From Corticium candelabrum (lineage: Eukaryota > Porifera > Homoscleromorpha > Homosclerophorida > Plakinidae), in the NCBI RefSeq assembly GCF_963422355.1, contig NC_085092.1, forward strand, positions 2,334,666 through 2,398,665: a stretch of DNA of 64,000 bases, in the 5' to 3' direction. The notes below the pieces were generated by a model that was not told the DNA's origin, searched no databases, and saw only the letters and a list, made by a program, of their open reading frames with translations. Shown here one piece after another: positions 10,227 through 20,339 of the stretch. A program made the position numbers and the translations under genes. Within the stretch, counting starts at the first letter, position 1; the number at the start of each line of letters is the position of its first letter.

Positions 10227-12357
10227 CTTGTTCAATCCACTGACATGTGGTCTGTTCCCGATGAAATTTTTGAAACAAAGGAAGCGAGCTCAGCTCCAGT
10301 GATGTCATGCAGCACTGAAGTGGATGAGAATGGTGGAGTGTGTGAATCAGGCAATGTCAAACTAGTTATTCCTAAAGGAACTTTCTCATCACCGACTGTC
10401 GTTTCAGCTGACACGTATGTAGAACCATTTCTTGCACCAGAAATCAATGATGAAGAGCAGGCAGTGTTGAGTCCTGTTGTGCATTTGTGTCCTTCCGGTT
10501 TGCAATTTAAAAAGCCAGTTCAACTGTCGTTTCCTCCAGATGTTCCACTGAAAGTCGATCTTGACAACAGTTGTATACTAGAACTGAAGATGACTGACAC
10601 CTCACCTCACGACCCATTATGCAAATGGTACACTGTCTTGGAGTTCAATACAGCAACAGGGAAGATCACTAAGTCAGACGTCAATTTTGATCCCGAAACT
10701 GGTCAAGTTCAACTCAACCATTTTTGTAGCCTTTGCTGGATAGCAAAGATGTTTGGCATCAAAAACACGAGACGTGTGTCTTATTGTGCCTTCGGCAAGA
10801 AGCTAGAGTCACACAAATGGGATATTTCCCTTGATGTGATTGACACAACAAAGATGAAGTATGATGCCTTACTTAAGAGAAAGGAGATGACAAAATTTCA
10901 ACCTCTAGCAGATATTCAACCTGCTACAATTGATGGCAATGGAGAAGTGCAGCTAAAGTTTGAATGCAAAGGCAAGTGGCAGATTGAAGAAGACGAAGCT
11001 GTCGTTAACATCAAAGCAGAAGATGTGCATGATAGTTACCCATACTCGGTGACTATAGAAGATATCAGCAAAAAGTCTGAGTCTTTTCAAGTTTATGTCC
11101 ATGCCACCGCTACCAACGATGGCAAACCAGTTGAGTCTCTTTCGTCACGTTCTGTAAAGATAAGCCATTCTCTTGAGCAAATAACAGGAACAATGACAAC
11201 AAAGCGTAATCACTACCATTGCCTTGTTATTTGTGCTAATGAATGGGAGCTTCAAGCTGCTCTAAATGTTTTCAGAAAAGGAACAGAAAGCAAGTTTGAT
11301 TCAGTTCAACAAGGTCAATTTAACATTCGTTTCTGTCGCCAGTGGATGACATCACCTCACACCAGCATAGCTATGTTGGCTCAGCCTAAGGCAGGAGGTC
11401 TGGAATGCATGACGTTGATGTCTGAACTGGGACACTACCTTTCTGCTGACCTTATTGCCATGACTGGCATCTGTGCTGGAGAAGAAAAAAGGTATGATGA
11501 CAGCGATCAAGGCAGCGTTGTTGTTGCTCAAAGAACAACAATAGTCACTGGAGGATCAGTGGAAGAAGATGGACTACTTCGCATTGAAGCAAGCTATGAA
11601 GAAATAGATAGTCGAATTACCGCATCACTTGCCGAGCTTGTGGCGAGACCGGTTGATGATTGGATGCAGTATGTTCCTGAAGAATCTCGACGTCCCAGTC
11701 CAAGGTATGTCCGAGAGTTAATTCTCAATGCCGTCAAGAATAGCGGCCCTGACGGTATTACCAAGCGTGATCTTTACAGTCAAATGGTCAAACTTGGCCA
11801 ACCAGGAATGACCGAAATGAACTATAAGCAGGTCCTCGATGAAACAATATTGAATCAATCTAGTTCATGGCTAGTATCTGGAGGAAAACATCACAACATT
11901 CTTACAATTATGGATGACGGAGAGGCATTCATACAAGATGCTGCCACGTTTCCTCGTCCAGATCACTGCAGCATTACATTTAAGCCAATAGGGACAATAT
12001 CCTACGAGACCAAAATTTTGGACCAAGAGATGTCAATGCTGAAGAACCGAATGGGAAATTGGGACCTGAAAGGAGTCGATCAAGAGTCTCATTACTTTAT
12101 GAAGCAAGCCAAAAGTCTCCAACAGTTTGGTTCTGGCTGTGCAGTCGTAATAAAAGGAATTTCTGATTACGGAACGAGCATTAGCAAACTCGACTACTAC
12201 CAAACAATGGCTGCATCTACATCAGCAGCATTTTTACGCTATTTTCTTGTCAAGAGCGACTCTTGGAGAAGTAAGTCAACAAACATTGTTACTAATTAAG
12301 CTCTAAAGTTAATTCTTTCTATTTCCGGTCTTTTCAGCTACTGGTACAAAAAATTAA
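10227..12357 (+). CDS. ZU5-UPA protein fused to a nucleoside phosphorylase/MTA-nucleosidase-like domain
   Basis: The main exon is 10227-12270, opening after an AG acceptor. The first ATG is at 10245, but upstream coding exons are possible. A GTAAGT donor at 12271 splices to 12338-12357 in phase 1, replacing ten read-through residues with six before TAA. AATAAA follows at 12513. Residues from the ATG: ZU5 about 24-170, ending in HF-C-S at 159-162; UPA-like beta domain about 176-310; PNP_UDP-type domain about 322-670. Catalytic positions known from MTA/SAH nucleosidase are present: E335 (ANEWEL), E614 (VDQES) and D641 (KGISDYG), plus the TGICAG glycine loop at 407-412. Residues about 480-575, between the two halves of this core, form an extra helical, possibly winged-helix, insert. 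ZU5-UPA is the autoproteolytic FIIND-type module of NLRP1, PIDD and UNC5. A soluble sensor plus nucleoside-cleaving effector is inferred. Confidence 0.85.
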
Positions 12358-13360
12358 TAGGATTTACATGTTAAACACACAAACGCGTATCTGCACCCTC
12401 TTTACACAAAAAACCATGCTTGCAAGCACAACTCTTTAATCAACACTTTTTAATAGTGCAGACTTCTAGATGAGTAATATAAATATAAATACTGGTCACT
12501 TAGAATAACTAAAATAAAACAAGCATCATATAAGCAGTATAGATCGAGTTACATAATAGTACCGCACATAGACAGAATCCTGAAGAGCGCTGAAAAATAG
12601 CGGTAATCTTCAGAATTCACTTCATGGATCTGCTAGAAGAGGTATCAGGAAGAACAATATACTGAAGAACAAACTTGGTGAAATAATACAGTAGGAAAAG
12701 GAAAGCCTGAAGAGCGATGGAAAAAGAGTGATTGTGCTGAAACATCAGGATCTTGCTCAACTGCATCATCAATTTATACCACAAGAACAGAAAGAAGCGT
12801 CTACATCAAAGAGAAAGAATAAATGTGAAACAATGCAGAAGATGAAAAATTGAAGGGTGCTGACTCAGACTCTGGTGAAAATGCGGCAAATTTCAACATC
12901 CCATACTACTGCAATGATCATAAGTACAAAGAAGAGAATCCGGAAAAGGAAAAAAGCGGAGGTACCACAACAGACGAACGAAATAACCCGAAGATCGAGC
13001 GCTGGATATACGGGTTGAAGATGCGGCATACTTCGGAAACAACTGTCATGCTTAGAGACATCAGACAGAAGAGACAGAAGAGAATTGTTACTAACAACCG
13101 AAGCCGCTGAAGTGATACAGATGTAAGCCGGAACATGCAGAGCGCTGAAAGAAAAGTGTTGATGCGGCGAACTGTAAGCTCCCAATCACCTGCACACTCC
13201 AACGTACGTCCAGTGAACATAGACGAAAGCACGAACAAAGAGATTGTAGCCTACACACCGATATTACCAACGAAAAAGCATTCATTCATCAAATGGGGTC
13301 GTATAGTAGTCTACTACCAAAATGAAGACTGACGCAAGCAACTAGGCCTGGTTACGCCAC
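12358..13360. repeat. Downstream region with degenerate GAAGAGCGCTG repeats
   Basis: Related blocks recur near 12580, 12706, 12990 and 13130. Each carries a variant of CNGAAGAGCGCTGGAAAAA, and the later ones are followed by GATGCGGC. No frame is convincing. It may be an eroded duplicated exon series like the one at 14-15 kb. Confidence 0.35.
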
Positions 13361-13466
13361 AATGGCGCCGACTCAACAAATGACGACCTCCTTTTCTCTT
13401 GTTCCTTTGGCAAACGACAGCAACAACAATTCACGCGGCAATGTCAGCCAGACATCCAGGATGCAT

Positions 13467-13548
13467 ATATATTCACACACACACACGCACGCACATACGC
13501 ACGCACGCACACGCACACACACACGCACACGCACACACGTACGTCAAT
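13467..13548. repeat. CA/CG-type microsatellite
   Basis: Interrupted (CA)n with (CG/CA) mixtures. Open frames across it are artefacts of the repeat. Confidence 0.9.
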
Positions 13549-14140
13549 ATTAGTGTTATTATCAGCATTGGAGCTGTGAACGGCTTGTGAAGAAACTCTA
13601 ACGGCGCCTACGAACTATTTCACGTCTACGGAAACACTTCTTGCGTACAAGGTATCTTTTATCATTGACCAAAAATCGTTCATTCAGAGAAGCAGTGCAC
13701 GGACAATTGCAACATAGAGAATTGCCTTAGGAAGCGCGTGCGTGGCGAATGCTACGCATAATGCAAATGTAGGTTGTAGCGTTCAAGTATGTTAAAGTAG
13801 ACAAATGCCACATGAAACAGACCGACGACTTACCTCTGAAATTATTTCTTTTTACACAAAATCCGTTTGCTATATAATAGTTTTTATTAATTAACAAGTA
13901 CTAAAAGTGTTGCAATACCATTAACTAAACATATCTACAAAGTGTACTTAGACTAACAAATTTGACTGCGTGGGTGGTTTGATGTCAGCTTAACTGGCTA
14001 TTTATATAGCAATTTATATTTGCATTAATTCTGCCACATATAGTTTTCAAACGGTGTTGTTTACAGTTTATTTTTGCTTTTGACGCAGTTGGCATATAAG
14101 TGTATAACGTGTATAACGTTTATGGTTTTTGTTTCTGTAG

Positions 14141-14188
14141 AGGAAACGAATCCAACTCGCCGTACTCCTGCTCGAAATACGGATACAA
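14141..14188 (+). CDS. Candidate mini-exon 1 (48 bp, phase 1-1)
   Basis: Preceded by gtttctgtag and followed by gtaata. In phase 1 it adds 16 residues containing NPTRRTPARNTD. The length is a multiple of three, so it can be included or skipped without shifting frame. It is in the same phase as the GTAAGT donor at 12271 of the ZU5-UPA-PNP gene. No transcript evidence. Confidence 0.4.
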
Positions 14189-14410
14189 GTAATACGCTAT
14201 ATTGATTGTAGCCAACATAAAGTATCTAGACGAATATCAACATAATTGTATTAAGTGTATGGTTTGATTCTGATGTTTAAATTTAAATTTGAATTTTTGG
14301 AAGTGTCAGTTCAGCTTGCAATCTTTGAGCATTTAGTCTAGATTCGAATTATTGTTTTTTGGCTTATTTTTCACATTTGTCGCATATAATTGTGTCTATT
14401 TTGTTTACAG

Positions 14411-14452
14411 AGAAAAAAGATCTCTCTAGACGTACGCCAAACCCAGATCCAG
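14411..14452 (+). CDS. Candidate mini-exon 2 (42 bp, phase 1-1)
   Basis: Preceded by ttgtttacag and followed by gtgaat. It encodes 14 residues containing KKKDLSRRTPNPDP in the same phase as mini-exon 1, to which it is clearly related. It may be a cassette exon or a pseudo-exon of a lost gene. Confidence 0.4.
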
Positions 14453-15150
14453 GTGAATTCGCCATATTGATTTTAGTTAATACGAAAGATCTATACAGAA
14501 AATATAAAGAATTTTGCTAATAGTCACTAATGTCTTGCAGTGCGGTTCAACGTGAGGTGGACATCTAGACTAACAAGTTGATTAGGGTTGTTTTATGCTT
14601 AATTTTAATTCAGAAGTGTCTAGTAACCTGGTGACCGTTGAAAACTTTAATTGTTGTCAGATGGCTTTTGTTAGTTTTAAATTTTAATTTGTTTATTGTT
14701 TTGTCGTTTGCTATTGCCACAGTTATCGTATACTGTGTTCTTGGAGGTAATGGATCTATCTCGTCGTACGCCAACCTACATCGAAGGAATGCGCCGTGTT
14801 GATTCTAACTAATATAAAGATTAATAAGAAAATTATGAACAAAGAAATTTGTGACAAGTTTAACTCGTCGCTAAAGTATTGCAATGCGATTGGACACATG
14901 AGGTTGACATCTGTAGTTAGACTAACAAATTTGACTGAGTGGTTTGATTGTCATGTTGAAATTGCCGAAGTTTCTGTAGTATCTGGCAACCCTTCAACAT
15001 TTAAATTTGGCAAAATGGTTTTTGTAATTTTTCTCCCGCAGTTATAATATCAGTACTTTTATCTAACTCAACGTCCGTCACCTACAGATCCAGACAGTAG
15101 GTCGTATTGATTCTAACTAACGTGAAAAATCTATACAGCAAAACACAACG

Positions 15151-16583
15151 GGTTTTGCTAGGAATTATTAAAGCGATAGTTAATTTAGTTAATTGATCAC
15201 TACGTCTATTACTTATACTCTGGTGTTTAGACCCGAAATCCTATTCCTGGTGCAGCATCATCTGACGTCGCCGAATAGAACGTATGTTGTCAGCTGATGC
15301 GATTATATAATATTGTTTTTACTATATATGTAGTGACGCTGTTACTCTTAGCTTTTGTTTTTGCTGAGGCACTATGGAAGAACTGTATGTCTCAGGATTT
15401 TAGTTTGATTTTAATTGTTGTAGTCGCTTCATAATTGCAATTGTTGCTGTTGCTCGTACACATTGTTTGCAGTTTAATGGATTCATGTTATATACAATTA
15501 AAGATGCAGCAAGAATTCAACAAGTGTGAACTCGTCAGACATTATTAGTGTGGTTGTGTGAGCTACTCTTCCAGTGACGGATATATAATATGGGCTCGTG
15601 GCTATGGGGCGACTTGTGTGACTCACCATACTGCATTAGTGATATGATAACGCGTATATAAGCCCGTCGTATGCATAGATATCTTTATACGTATATTAAA
15701 ATGTTTGGACGAGGTCACAAGCAGCGGCGAGATCATGCTCTTTCTGTAGCTGGCTAGACAATTCCTTCGTGTAACAGAACATTTTTCTTGAAATCAAATA
15801 TACTGAGGCTAAACGTTGGCGATTGTACGTGCAGTGACTTGCCTCAATGGCCGCTCTCTGTCTTGTCCTTCCATAATATGAAGTACTGTAACTTAGCTAA
15901 TTAGCCCATTAGCCGGTTGAATTTTTGAAACGGGCAACAAGGCTACCTAGCTACGGCTCCTAAGCACTGGCAATATGATTTCAGGACGGCTTGAATCGCG
16001 GCCAGACTAGTGGCAGTATCAGAGCGTCTTCTCAACTGCTTAGAATTTTCCGAACTCAACTCTCGTGCCATTGAATTAGATCATAGAGATGACTGAATTT
16101 GGTGAAGAGAAACATATGAATACATAGATAAAGAGTCTGTAGTTATACAGTACTATAGGGCAAGATAAAGTCTCTGACACGGCAATGTAGATACAATTTA
16201 GTTACTAGCTACCATCACCTGTAGTCCTGAACAGCGTCCGTTCATCACGGAAACGCTAAACCACTTGGGCACAAGTCTGGCAGCTAGATGCAGTGTCCCA
16301 ATCAGTGTATGGCGGACCCAGGATTTGAAAAGCTGTTTTGCTAACAATTTTACTGATATCTATTACCGATAATTATATTGTCATCTAAGCTATTGGTACT
16401 CTAGAGATTGAACTGATCATGTGAGTCGATCGATAGACAGGCAGATTACCGCAGTTGTAAGAAAGCCATTAGAGAAAGCGTTTGCTTCTTTTCGCGCGGG
16501 CCAGGATAGCGGCCATTTGTAGTATGATACGTTGGTAGTAGTGCACGCTACTTCATAAAGCACGCTAATATTGGGTCCCATTA
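15151..16583. other. AT-rich intergenic stretch, nothing recognised
   Basis: No long frames, terminal repeats or exon series could be recognised on either strand. Confidence 0.5.
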
Positions 16584-17587
16584 TCTATATATATAAAGGA
16601 GAGGTGTCTGTCTGTCTGACTGTCTGTCTGTCTGTCCGTCTGTTGGAGCGTTTCTCAAAAACGGCGAGTCCGATCTCGGCCGAATTTGGCTCGCGCACTC
16701 CGAATTCATTCGGGTCGAAAGTGAGACTGTGGTCGTCTTCCTGACTTCTCCCACGACGACGCGATTTCCCGCCGATCGCACTCGCTTCCGCTCGCGCGCG
16801 AATATCTCTGGAACGGCGCATCGTATCTCCACCGAATTTAGACTGCCCCTTCCAGACATCGAACGGTACGCGCCGAGCGTGTCGTTTATTGAGGGCGACG
16901 CCGGGAAATGGAAGATATTTTTGCTGATATCCGGGTCTTGAAAAAATACGCCCACAGTCCTTTGCCAGTCTACGACCGTCGAAGAGCTGCGGTGTTTGAT
17001 GCACCTGTTCCCCGAAACGCCAGCAACGTCTTCGAAGAGACGAAGTTCAACGGGACTGTCGAAATGGCGAGAGTCGGTACGAGGCGTGACTTCGTTAGAT
17101 GCGGAGCTGCCGTGCTTGATGCACCTGTTCCCCGAAACGCCAGCAACGTCTTCGAAGAGACAACGTTCAGCGGGACTGTGGAAATGATGAGAGTCGGTGC
17201 GAGTCGTGACTTCGTTAGATACGGGGAACGGATTATCCGGGTGAGTACAGCATGTGACTTCCAGATCTGCTCTGACGGATTCGTCTAACTGCACGTGACT
17301 TCATTTCGGACAGCGTAATATCCGGGAGTGCTAGACGATTGCAAGTGTATACGCGACATTTTTATTGACTGCAATCATTCATGGCCAACATCACCTATGA
17401 TACCATCAAACGCATTTTTAGATACTTTCTGCTATAATCTCTACCTATAAATGCGACCTGTCTCTCCTCCACTTCCGTGTTGTATTGGCTCTATGACAAA
17501 CTTGTGTGTCAACTGCGGCGCTATGAAGTAGAAAGGAGAAGCACCTGGCATGTGTTGTCCCCCGGGCGAAACCGGGCATTGGAGCTT
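16584..17587. mobile_element. Helitron-like non-autonomous element with internal 120-bp duplication
   Basis: Starts TCTATATATATAAAGGAG followed by a (TGTC)n run and a GC-rich body. Near 17555-17587 is the hairpin CCCGGGCGAAACCGGG, typical of Helitron 3' ends, but the terminal CTAG reads CTTG. Bases 16981-17100 and 17101-17220 are an exact-period 120-bp tandem duplication, about 87% alike by eye. No Rep/helicase is present. Open frames in this GC-rich block are not recognised proteins. Confidence 0.5.
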
Positions 17588-17589
17588 GT

Positions 17590-18314
17590 GTACAATATGT
17601 ATCCGTCATTTATGTGTTTCATTTACTCGGCTGTCGTGTTGCCACACGCCACTAAAGTTTGGTGGCAGGAGTAGAACCCATCGACCATCACTGGTGGCCG
17701 GACAATACTACGTTTTTCAGGTAAATTATTGACCTCTACGACACTGTACGGTAACAAGTTTATGTTATCGTTAATAATATTCGATTATCTTGCATACGTG
17801 ATTAACGTATGAGTTATATGTGTTGTAGAAAGCTCGAAAGGGGCCCACGGAACCTCCCTTGGATCCGCATGCGACATGCAGGCAAACCTTTACAGGTAGT
17901 GACTGGGTTAATTTTCCTGCAGGCTCCTCTGAGGCGTAGGAGACGCGCGAACCCTCAGTAGTAATGATGCATGTGACTTGCAACCTTTACTAAAGTCCGT
18001 TCACGCATTAGATGGACTGAGGAATTCAGCGCGTAGCAGGACTATAGTATGGGTTTCCGAGGTCTAATTGATATCGATGGACAGCTCTTGAAGAGCTTAA
18101 TTCAATCATTATAATCATATATTTCTTGATATGAACAGAAGACCAGCATAAGCAACTTCCGGAATTGTAATGAGTTAGCGGGTGGAGACAAGCTTAATCA
18201 GATCAATGTAGAGACAACTCCCAGTAAGATAACTCTTTATCAAACTAAGAAGGTGTGTAACAAAATACTAATGACGCATACTATTAGAAACTCGTGTACA
18301 GTACAAGCAAACAT
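17590..18314. other. Intergenic, nothing recognised
   Basis: Short frames only; no repeat structure or exon seen. Confidence 0.5.
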
Positions 18315-18452
18315 TTATTGATTTCCTGTGGCTTGCATTTGCTCTTCGTCGTAGCTCTCTGTGGAATCAGACTCACCAGCATCTGACTCTTCGTTAGGGT
18401 TTACTTCAATCACCATAATATCTAGTGGTTTGCGTCCTTGTGACAACACACG
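18315..18452 (-). CDS. Probable 3'-terminal coding exon of an unknown minus-strand gene
   Basis: After the acceptor gcattcttag, 45 codons run to TAA (18317-18315), starting RVLSQGRKPLDIMVIEV and ending in an acidic, serine-rich tail. AATAAA overlaps the stop codon, as a compact 3' end would have. Possible upstream exons lie at about 18490-18590 (a frame with SVQELHGLVPEGRTLANRLS) and about 18610-18700 (AKECMDLGLQIKAR). Their junctions were not solved. The family is not recognised. Confidence 0.4.
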   Translation of the reverse strand, partial: RVLSQGRKPLDIMVIEVNPNEESDAGESDSTESYDEEQMQATGNQ

Positions 18453-18879
18453 CTAAGAATGCAATCAGTCTAAGATAGCTTCTTATACAAACATAACTTC
18501 CGCCTTTCTTGATAATCTGTTAGCTAAGGTCCTACCCTCAGGCACGAGTCCATGTAATTCTTGAACAGACTTTAGACAGTTTGTTGTAAGTAAAAGCCTG
18601 CATGTCTTGTGTGATTGCGGTCACACTGTAATGTATTATAACGTGATTCGTCTGTTATCAAACGAGCTTTAATTTGAAGTCCCAAATCCATGCATTCCTT
18701 TGCCTGTCATCAGAATCGCAGTAGTAACAAATGGAGAACTTGGAGCCTACGTGAGCGCGGCCGCTTTATTATGGTAGATGTGACTGTTAACTTAGCAGAC
18801 TTTCAGCCGTCAAACTGGCTGCAAGATAAATTTGTAAAAATCGTTCAATCCGTATTTACGTACCATAGGTTTCTAGATT

Positions 18880-19343
18880 ATTGCTAGCTGCTCCGTCTTG
18901 CTAATGTATTTCGTTTGTCCACATTGCTTGAAAGTGTAATCTTCCCTATCCTGGTGGCAACTTGCTTGCCTACATACCCTTGATTGATTTAGTACAGAAG
19001 AGAAAATTATAATTTCGATGCAGTCTTTATTCTACAAGTAGCAAAGTACACCTAGAACCTGTTACATAATAGCATTCAGCAGTCTTGAACCTGCAATCTT
19101 AATTTGGCAAGATGTTTCCCTTGGTGTCCGTAGCAGCGGTCACTGGGCTTGTGCACGTGGGACTGGTGACTCATTCCAATGTGTCTCAAGGCCATCAGTG
19201 ATTTATTGTGACTCATCCTGCTTCTGATGTGCCTTGTGACCTCTTCTCAAGTCTCGTACGCTGCCTTCTGCTAGTTCTGCTGCCTTGAATTAGTACTTTG
19301 TGAAATGTGGGCTCCGGCTCTGCCACTAGATAAAAGTCGTTGG
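18880..19343. other. Intergenic, nothing recognised
   Basis: No frame or repeat of note. It ends where a gypsy gag fragment begins. Confidence 0.5.
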
Positions 19344-19480
19344 TCATTGGAGACGAATTTCATTTACTTCACACACTACACGACCACGTAACATTGCTTC
19401 TAGACTGTCGTTCAACTCATAATGCTCTGATAATCGGCGCAGCTCTGCTACAAACTGAGCTACAAATTCTCCTTCCTGCT
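19344..19480 (-). pseudogene. Gag fragment of a second gypsy family, split by the insertion at 19481
   Basis: The minus frame contains GEFVAQFVAELRRLSEHYEL, a typical gypsy gag segment that also resembles the gag at 23310-23810. It is cut at 19480 by the LTR of the next element. A few upstream codons appear to resume at 26092 beyond that element, in frame across the 5-bp duplication. Confidence 0.65.
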
Positions 19481-20339
19481 TGTCGTGTATCGACAACCTT
19501 GATAATATCCGCGCAGACACTGGGAAGGTACTGTATACACCTGGTTTATTCAACAATGTACTCTACGGTAAACTGACTCTAATGCATAACACTAGCCACT
19601 ATATAGACAAGTCTCCGCTTACTATACCATCTACGGATACACTACATCTTCCCCCTTCTTAGCTAACTACAACACTTAGAGGTCCAGTCTCTGTGGCGGT
19701 CTCTTCGCTCTGACTGGATTTCTCCTTGGTGGATGTTCCACTAGTGGATTGGGCGTCTCGTTCACGCTAGAGTTGCTCTCATCTGGAGGGTCTAGTAAAG
19801 ATGGCTCCGCCATGTCTCTCTGGTCTTCCTCGTCTGAAGATTATGATGAAGCTTCCAAAACTGTTGGCGTTGGAACGCTTGGCGTTGAACTAGCTTGTGC
19901 TGGCATGTTAGGTTGCGCCGTAGGTAAAACGATTCCTACTCCTGTTTCCTCTTCACGCTTATCCTCTGGCGACCTTTCGACGCTCCGATGCTTCAGCTGA
20001 TCTACATGCCGTTTTCAAATACAGGCTGTCCCCTCGACTTCCACTTCGTATGTGAGCGGTCCTAAGACCTTTACTATCTTTCCAGGTACCCAAGGTTGGC
20101 TAGACCTCTAGTCTCGCACCCATACCGTATCCTTTTTGTTGAAATACCGTTCCTGACGCCTTTCCTGATATTGTCGTTGTCGATCTTGTCAGTCCAAATC
20201 CACTTCCTGAACATTGGGTTTCAACAACTCGAGTCTTGTTCTCAGTGTCCTTTCTGTAAAAACAAATCACTAGGAGTTTCTCCGGTAGTAGAATGAGTGG
20301 TGGATCGATAGCTTAGCAAAAACCGTAAAAGCTTCTGAG

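Larger units (their letters stand above)
13950..15150 (+). repeat. Tandem array of about 300-bp intron/mini-exon units
   Basis: Four diverged units recur at roughly 270-335 bp. Shared landmarks are AGACTAACAAATTTGACT (about 13950, 14560, 14922) and ATTGATT/ATTCTAACTAA (about 14200, 14470, 14800, 15110). Each carries a small block encoding an RRTP-like core, at 14141, 14411, 14747 and 15060. Units 1 and 2 keep both splice sites. Units 3 and 4 have lost them, and unit 3 reads through to a stop at 14810-14812. Confidence 0.6.

Noticed and set aside
12271..12299. Read-through C-terminus of the ZU5-UPA-PNP protein ending at 12299
   Set aside because: A consensus GTAAGT donor at 12271 and a matching acceptor at 12337, giving a short terminal exon followed by AATAAA, is the better model. 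Read-through remains possible.
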